Positions 61,275-64,000 of a DNA stretch of 64,000 bases are shown here, piece after piece (within the stretch, counting starts at the first letter, position 1; each line of letters begins with the position of its first letter). The notes under the pieces were generated by a model, which saw only the letters and a list, made by a program, of their open reading frames with translations, was not told where the DNA came from and searched no databases. A program made the position numbers and the translations under genes. The stretch comes from Mucilaginibacter aurantiaciroseus (lineage in GTDB: Bacteria > Bacteroidota > Bacteroidia > Sphingobacteriales > Sphingobacteriaceae): positions 558,001 to 622,000 of the forward strand of contig NZ_JAMXOF010000001.1 of NCBI RefSeq assembly GCF_024055595.1, in the 5' to 3' direction.

Positions 61275-61355
61275 TTTAAGGAATTAAAGAATTTATCGAA
61301 TTATGAATGAAAGTTTATAAATTCTGTTCATTCCTTAATTCGATAAATTCAAAAC
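61275..61355. terminator. AT-rich inverted repeat between epimerase and dipeptidase genes
   Basis: GAATTTATCGAATTATGAATGA and TCATTCCTTAATTCGATAAATTC face each other across about 25 bases between the converging genes. Confidence 0.55.
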
Positions 61356-61359
61356 TATT

Positions 61360-62730
61360 CTACTTACTCAATTCCGCAAAATACTTGTGGAACAACGGTA
61401 TTGTCTCAATCCCTTTATAGTAGTTGAAGATATCGTACTTCTCATTTGGTGAGTGCAGGGCATCACTGTCCAAACCAAAGCCCATCAACACCGTTTTTAG
61501 GCCTAATTCCGCCTCAAAAAGGGCCACAATTGGGATACTGCCGCCACCACGGGTGGGGATAGGCTGTTTGCCAAATGCCTCTGCAATGGCTTTTTGGGCA
61601 GCACGGTATGCAACGCTATCGGTAGGGGTAACTACCGGCTCACCGCCATGGTGCGGGGTAACTTTTACCTTAACATATTTCGGCGCTATTTTCAGGAAAT
61701 GATCTGTAAACAATTGGGTGATCTTTTCTGAGGTTTGGTTAGGTACCAATCTCATCGAAATTTTGGCACTTGCTTTAGATGGTAATACGGTTTTGGCGCC
61801 TTCGCCAATGTAACCACCCCAAATACCATTAACTTCTAAGGTTGGGCGGGTGCCGGTACGCTCAAATGTGGTATAACCTTTTTCGCCCCAGGTTTCGGCA
61901 ATATCAAGGTCTTTTTTATATTTTTCCTCGTCGTATGGTGCTGCGTTTAGTTCTGCACGTTCGGCAGGGGTAAGTTCGGTAACATCGTCATAAAAACCGG
62001 GGATGGTGATATGGTTATCATCGTCATGTAACGACGCGATCATTTTAGCCAAAACAGTTGCCGGGTTTGCCACAGCGCCACCGTAAACACCGGAGTGCAG
62101 GTCGCGGTTAGGGCCGGTCACTTCCACTTCCAGGTATGATAAACCACGCAAGCCTGTTTCTAAAGACGGATGCTCCATGCTGATCATTGAGGTATCAGAG
62201 ATCAATACCACATCAGCCTTCAATCGGTCTTTATTTTCTTTTACAAAGATGCCCAGATTGTTGGAACCCACTTCTTCCTCACCCTCTATAATAAATTTGA
62301 TATTGCAGGGCAGGGTATCGGTTTGCATCATTAGTTCAAATGCCTTTACATGCATATAAAACTGGCCTTTATCATCACAAGCGCCACGGGCATAAATTTT
62401 ACCATCGCGCACGGTTGGCTCAAAGGGTGGGGTATGCCATAATTCCAACGGATCCGGCGGTTGCACATCGTAATGGCCGTAAACCAAAACTGTTGGCAGG
62501 GAAGCGTCAATTATTTTGTCGCCGTAAACAATAGGGTAGCCTGCAGTTTTGCAAACCTCCACGTTATCGGCACCGGCGTCGGTAAGTTTTTTGGCTACGA
62601 AATCGGCAGCGTTTAAAACATCGGCCGCGTATTTTGGATCGGCGCTAACAGATGGGAAGCGCAGCAGTTCAAATAATTCGTCAAGCAGGCGTTGCTTGTT
62701 CTCTTCTATATATTGCTTTATTACTTGCAT
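61360..62730 (-). CDS. M20-family dipeptidase
   Basis: A 456-residue zinc peptidase of the M20/M25/M40 clan (CPG2/carnosinase-like). Metal and catalytic motifs are YGHYDVQPPD (first zinc His and catalytic Asp), RGACDDKG (bridging Asp), EGEEEVGS (catalytic Glu plus ligand) and a late His region near HSPNEKYD. A lid domain sits at about 210-330. No signal peptide, so cytosolic; probably cleaves dipeptides. Confidence 0.92.
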   Translation of the reverse strand: MQVIKQYIEENKQRLLDELFELLRFPSVSADPKYAADVLNAADFVAKKLTDAGADNVEVCKTAGYPIVYGDKIIDASLPTVLVYGHYDVQPPDPLELWHTPPFEPTVRDGKIYARGACDDKGQFYMHVKAFELMMQTDTLPCNIKFIIEGEEEVGSNNLGIFVKENKDRLKADVVLISDTSMISMEHPSLETGLRGLSYLEVEVTGPNRDLHSGVYGGAVANPATVLAKMIASLHDDDNHITIPGFYDDVTELTPAERAELNAAPYDEEKYKKDLDIAETWGEKGYTTFERTGTRPTLEVNGIWGGYIGEGAKTVLPSKASAKISMRLVPNQTSEKITQLFTDHFLKIAPKYVKVKVTPHHGGEPVVTPTDSVAYRAAQKAIAEAFGKQPIPTRGGGSIPIVALFEAELGLKTVLMGFGLDSDALHSPNEKYDIFNYYKGIETIPLFHKYFAELSK

Positions 62731-62772
62731 AGGAGTGTAATTTGAAGCAAAGATAGAAGATTATTGTGTTTT

Positions 62773-62834
62773 GTCAGTCTGAGCTTGTCGAAGACTTGTG
62801 CGCAAGATAAATGGTTCGACAAGCTCACCATGAC
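62773..62834. repeat. TTCGACAAGCTC inverted repeat, best copy
   Basis: GTCAGTCTGAGCTTGTCGAA and GGTTCGACAAGCTCACCATG form a long stem with about 20 loop bases. Reference copy for 3977, 25551 and 55991. Confidence 0.85.
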
Positions 62835-62845
62835 AATTAAAATAT

Positions 62846-63181
62846 TTATTCCGCCACTTTCTCAACCACCACAGCGGTACCATAAGCCAATACTTCGGTA
62901 ATGCCTTGCATCACCTCGTTGGCATCATAACGCATACCTATGATGGCGTTTGCCCCTAAAGCTTGGGCATGTTGTATCAACAGGTGGTAAGCTTCTTCGC
63001 GGGCGTTCTCGCAAAGTTCTACATAAACAGAAAGCCTGCCGCCAAACAGCGATTGGATGCCACCGGCAAAATTGCCTATAACGCTGCGGCTGCGCACGGT
63101 AATGCCGCGTACAACGCCTAAATGTTTAACAACTTTATAACCGTCTAACCCGGTGCTGGTGGTAATTAAGGAAATGTCCAT
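62846..63181 (-). CDS. YbjQ family protein (UPF0145)
   Basis: A 111-residue protein with the family's fold of a small oligomeric heavy-metal-binding-like domain: VVKHLGVVRGITVRSRSV near the start, ENAREEAYHLLIQHAQALGANAIIGMRYD in the middle and a final strand ending in VVEKVAE. It is close to the usual YbjQ length. The function is unknown in any organism. Confidence 0.9.
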   Translation of the reverse strand: MDISLITTSTGLDGYKVVKHLGVVRGITVRSRSVIGNFAGGIQSLFGGRLSVYVELCENAREEAYHLLIQHAQALGANAIIGMRYDANEVMQGITEVLAYGTAVVVEKVAE

Positions 63182-63215
63182 AGTAGTTTAATTAGTGTTT
63201 GTTTTTAGTTAGATA

Positions 63216-64000
63216 CTATTTCTTCAAAAATGTTACCAAAGCGGGGTTAACAATCTGGTCCTGCTCAATGTAAGGCAGGTGGCCGGCATCATCTACAGGT
63301 AAAAACTCTGTTTTAAGCACGCTTCGTACCGAATCGCTGTATTTAAACGGTACGGTGTTATCTTCCTTGCCCCATATTAGTAAAACCTGTTTATGTTTAT
63401 CATTCAGGGCAGTATTGGCCTCGCGGGCATTGTAGTTGTAGTTATATAATGTCGAGATCAGCGCCCTGCGGAAGCCTTTGTATTCCATCTGCGGCTGGTA
63501 TTGGTCAACCCAACTTGGGTGGCGGGTTGGGTATTTAAAATCAGTCATTTGCCCAAGCGCGCGTTGTTCGGCATGGGTAGCTTCGTAAAAATCAAGCACA
63601 AAGGATGGGTACTTTGGTTTTTCGGCAACATAGCCCGGGTCTATCAATACCACTTTATTTACCGCATCAGGATAAGCGGCTGTAAAATCTGTAGCTACCT
63701 CGCCGCCGAATGATACACCAACCAGGCTTACCGGTTTTTTAAGGTGAAGTTTGTCCAGCAGTTCGTTCAACTGCTCAAAATAAAGCTGTTTGTTGTAAGT
63801 AACGTTCGGCCGGTCGGAAAAGCCGCGGCCAAACTGGTCGTATCGTAAAACGCGGAAACCGTGTTCGGTTAGGTATTCATAAGTACCGTTCCATATGTAA
63901 TAGGGTACGCTAAAGCCGTGGATGAGTACCACCACTTTGCCGGTATCTGGGCCGTCAAGTTCGTAGTGGGTAACGCCGTTGCTAAGTTCGATGTAGCTGC
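63216..64000 (-). CDS. Alpha/beta hydrolase (5' end outside window)
   Basis: The visible 260 residues run into the right edge without a start codon; the frame is open back to base 64000 (SYIELSNGVTHYELDG before VVLIHGF). The fold is complete: oxyanion loop LIHGFSVPYY, nucleophile elbow GVSFGG, acid in WGKEDNTVP and His in AGHLPYIEQ. Related enzymes include carboxylesterases and C-C hydrolases; the substrate cannot be told. A signal peptide may lie beyond the edge. Confidence 0.9.
   Translation of the reverse strand, partial: SYIELSNGVTHYELDGPDTGKVVVLIHGFSVPYYIWNGTYEYLTEHGFRVLRYDQFGRGFSDRPNVTYNKQLYFEQLNELLDKLHLKKPVSLVGVSFGGEVATDFTAAYPDAVNKVVLIDPGYVAEKPKYPSFVLDFYEATHAEQRALGQMTDFKYPTRHPSWVDQYQPQMEYKGFRRALISTLYNYNYNAREANTALNDKHKQVLLIWGKEDNTVPFKYSDSVRSVLKTEFLPVDDAGHLPYIEQDQIVNPALVTFLKK

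Noticed and set aside
62773..62834. TTCGA words in the repeat as a tRNA T-loop
   Set aside because: No acceptor stem, anticodon arm or D-loop surrounds them; the sequence recurs as an inverted repeat.

Overview
The window is about 64 kb of ordinary chromosomal DNA from a member of the Bacteroidota, most likely the Sphingobacteriaceae (Mucilaginibacter/Pedobacter-like). The genus is an inference. It rests on the gene families present (DUF4290, GIN/DUF2807, stand-alone PurS, short AMP nucleosidase, separate HldA and HldC, ClpX/ClpP/trigger factor order), on TAnnTTTG-type -7 promoter boxes, weak Shine-Dalgarno signals, moderate GC and dense families of palindromic intergenic repeats. I see no rRNA, tRNA, CRISPR array, transposase, integrase or prophage.

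Layout. 1-5.2 kb: the 5' part of tgt, a repeat-rich 640 bp gap, then an overlapping set (membrane GT2, ECF-type sigma factor, rsmG) and dprA. 5.2-13.3 kb (minus strand): sixA, an outer-membrane beta-barrel, the ADP-heptose branch (GT9, hldC, gmhA, hldA), a PolX-family protein with a degenerate polymerase site, and sppA. 13.4-24.4 kb: folK, an Hpt protein, purS, pssA, rho, pyrF, a pyridoxamine-oxidase-like protein, a DnaQ/GIY-YIG fusion nuclease, yidC and pyrG. 24.6-36.5 kb: a secreted unknown, deoxynucleoside kinase, trpS, plsC-gatC, a LolD-type ATPase, an AraC regulator, a serine hydrolase, two unknowns, a GH19 chitinase, a PduO-type adenosyltransferase, a DUF2795 protein and two tiny tandem membrane proteins. 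36.5-46.1 kb: ispD, queA, a MacB/FtsX-type permease, cystathionine beta-synthase, AMP nucleosidase, clpX, clpP and tig. 46.3-48.9 kb: three GIN-domain genes. 49.1-64 kb: recQ, gltA, a multi-PAS hybrid histidine kinase, a GT39 mannosyltransferase-like protein, murA (active-site Cys replaced by Asp), DUF4290, dipeptide epimerase, M20 dipeptidase, a YbjQ protein and a truncated alpha/beta hydrolase.

The most interesting signal is regulatory. All three GIN-domain genes and the distant MacB-type permease gene carry an ECF-like promoter, TGTAAC-N16/17-CGTC, upstream and in the correct orientation. Two weaker variants precede the LolD-type ATPase gene and an unknown gene. This suggests an envelope-related ECF-sigma regulon scattered through the window. 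The second theme is repeats: at least eight families of intergenic inverted repeats, several lying immediately after stop codons, one reaching into the start of ispD, and one beside a possible gene remnant next to rsmG.
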